A stretch of 28,692 nucleotides of DNA from Branchiostoma floridae (Eukaryota > Chordata > Leptocardii > Amphioxiformes > Branchiostomatidae). Under the pieces are notes generated by a model, which was not told where the DNA came from, searched no databases, and saw only the letters and a program-made list of their open reading frames with translations. Location: the NCBI RefSeq assembly GCF_000003815.2, contig NC_049979.1, positions 5,354,873 through 5,383,564 of the forward strand, given 5' to 3'. Within the stretch, counting starts at the first letter, position 1. Every line of letters starts with the position of its first letter. Of the stretch, positions 27,788 through 28,692 are shown one piece after another. Position numbers and translations under genes: made by a program.

Positions 27788-28134
27788 CTTGTTCATTGTG
27801 AGGAGTCAGGACCTGGCCTACTCGGATAACTTGCAATCGAGTGGTCAAAATGAGTTGTTTCTAGCATAGAGAGCTTCTTCCTGGTCCAATTCGCAACGGG
27901 TACCAAAACTCTGACAATCAGTCAGGTTGGCAGGAAACATACTCGGCACGTCAGCGACGCGTAAAATGCTCGTTCATTGTCAGGAGTCAGGACCCAGCCC
28001 ATTTAGATAACTTTCAATCGAGTGGTCAAAATGAGTTGTTTTCAGCATAGAGAGCTTTCGCCATGGGTACCAAACAGTGTCAATCAGCCAGGTTGGCAGG
28101 AAACATACCCGGTACATCAGCGACGCGTAAAACG
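27788..28134 (+). repeat. 180-base tandem duplication
   Basis: TTGTTCATTGTGAGGAGTCA at about 27789 and TCGTTCATTGTCAGGAGTCA at about 27970 each run through AATCGAGTGGTCAAAATGAG, AGCATAGAGAGCTT and CAGGTTGGCAGGAAACATAC to TCAGCGACGCGTAAAA. Unit 2 is about 15 bases shorter because of a deletion around 28058. High identity suggests a fairly recent local duplication. Confidence 0.9.
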
Positions 28135-28692
28135 CCCATAACCCACGGGACGGCGCCCGGGGGACATGCAAATGAAGACCAAAGCCGTCTGGTCGGCACG
28201 CCCCGATGCTCGCTTCGTGGCCCGGGCCCGCCCTGGAAAAAGATCCTTTCTCCCGAAGGATCGGTAAATACGAGCCCGGGAACGCTGAAAGCACCAATAT
28301 GAAGGGATTACTGTCCAGAAAATTTGGTCGTGTCAGCTGTGGCCTTCAAGGTGCTTTTAACGCTCTCCTCTTTAGCGCTGCACGAACGCTATGAAATAAT
28401 CTGGTGAGGAGGTCAGCCAATGGTGGAATCATTATGAATAAGTCAATAATGATCCACTATTCAGTAGAAACACATGTGCGAAATTTTCAACGCAGGTGTC
28501 TAGAATGAGGGGTTTCTTCTTTTATACATGCAGGACTTTCAATTATTCTGCACTTTTTATGTCACGATTTGAATGCGTTCTAACTTGATATAACATTAAC
28601 AGCCTGTTACGCAATCTCATCCATTTGAAATCATCTGAGTGGCAAGCCAAATGTGAGGAAAGTTTGGCACAACAACTGACAGGACATACTTC
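28135..28692. other. non-coding stretch to the window end
   Basis: GC-rich at 28140-28290, then AT-rich. Overlapping ORFs on both strands at 28063-28394 look like shadows. No gene recognised. Confidence 0.35.

Noticed and set aside
1-28692. Scattered GGATTA/TAATCC Otx-type sites (for example near 242, 7402, 18760, 21033, 26024, 26169)
   Set aside because: A six-base motif on both strands is expected about 14 times in 28.7 kb by chance; the count is not unusual.

Overview
This looks like animal genomic DNA, most likely from an amphioxus (Branchiostoma). The decisive landmark is on the minus strand at 1606-1738: a first coding exon whose 44 codons begin MAYMKSPYGMNGLSLS and end in a clean AG|GTGAGC donor. 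It matches the amino end of the homeodomain protein Otx. The homeobox exons are not in the window and should lie to the left of base 1. Bases 1-1605 are therefore Otx intron 1, and everything to the right is the roughly 27 kb upstream of Otx. The amphioxus assignment is an inference from the Otx amino end and from the mix of small transposons and microsatellite-tailed retroelements.

Layout. 1-1605: intron 1, with a TAAT-rich cluster at the far end. 1606-1960: Otx first coding exon, a CT tract with a possible 3' splice site, and a TATA-less promoter-like block (NRF1-like site, two CCAAT boxes). 2330-9100: repeat-rich upstream DNA with foldback elements, two copies of a 0.2 kb inverted-repeat element (one split by a nested retroelement), a CGCGAA-type element and GC-rich islands. 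9100-16500: mostly unique DNA with a possible short first exon at 11032-11063, a possible fold at 14014-14119 and a dense motif cluster at 15480-15720. 16554-17308: a decayed, internally deleted mariner beside a retroelement 3' end. 17700-21900: a foldback element, an unassigned membrane-tail ORF, three copies of a second inverted-repeat family and a GC-rich to AT-rich island. 22180-25060: a perfect hairpin and further inverted-repeat elements, two of them abutting. 25260-28692: an E-box cluster, an assembly gap of 531 N, an X-box, a TATA palindrome followed by a possible plus-strand first exon, and a local tandem duplication.

How it fits together. The only gene I can name is Otx. Most other recognisable content is mobile-element debris inserted in its upstream region, with non-repeat islands between that could be cis-regulatory. 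The two other candidate exons (11032, 27343) face away from Otx and rest on start-codon context and splice-donor evidence only. I saw no tRNA, rRNA, CRISPR array or bacterial operon. No new biological system is demonstrated; the most unusual observations are two small-transposon families that share a core but differ in their ends, the nested and abutting insertions, and a possible multi-stem fold.
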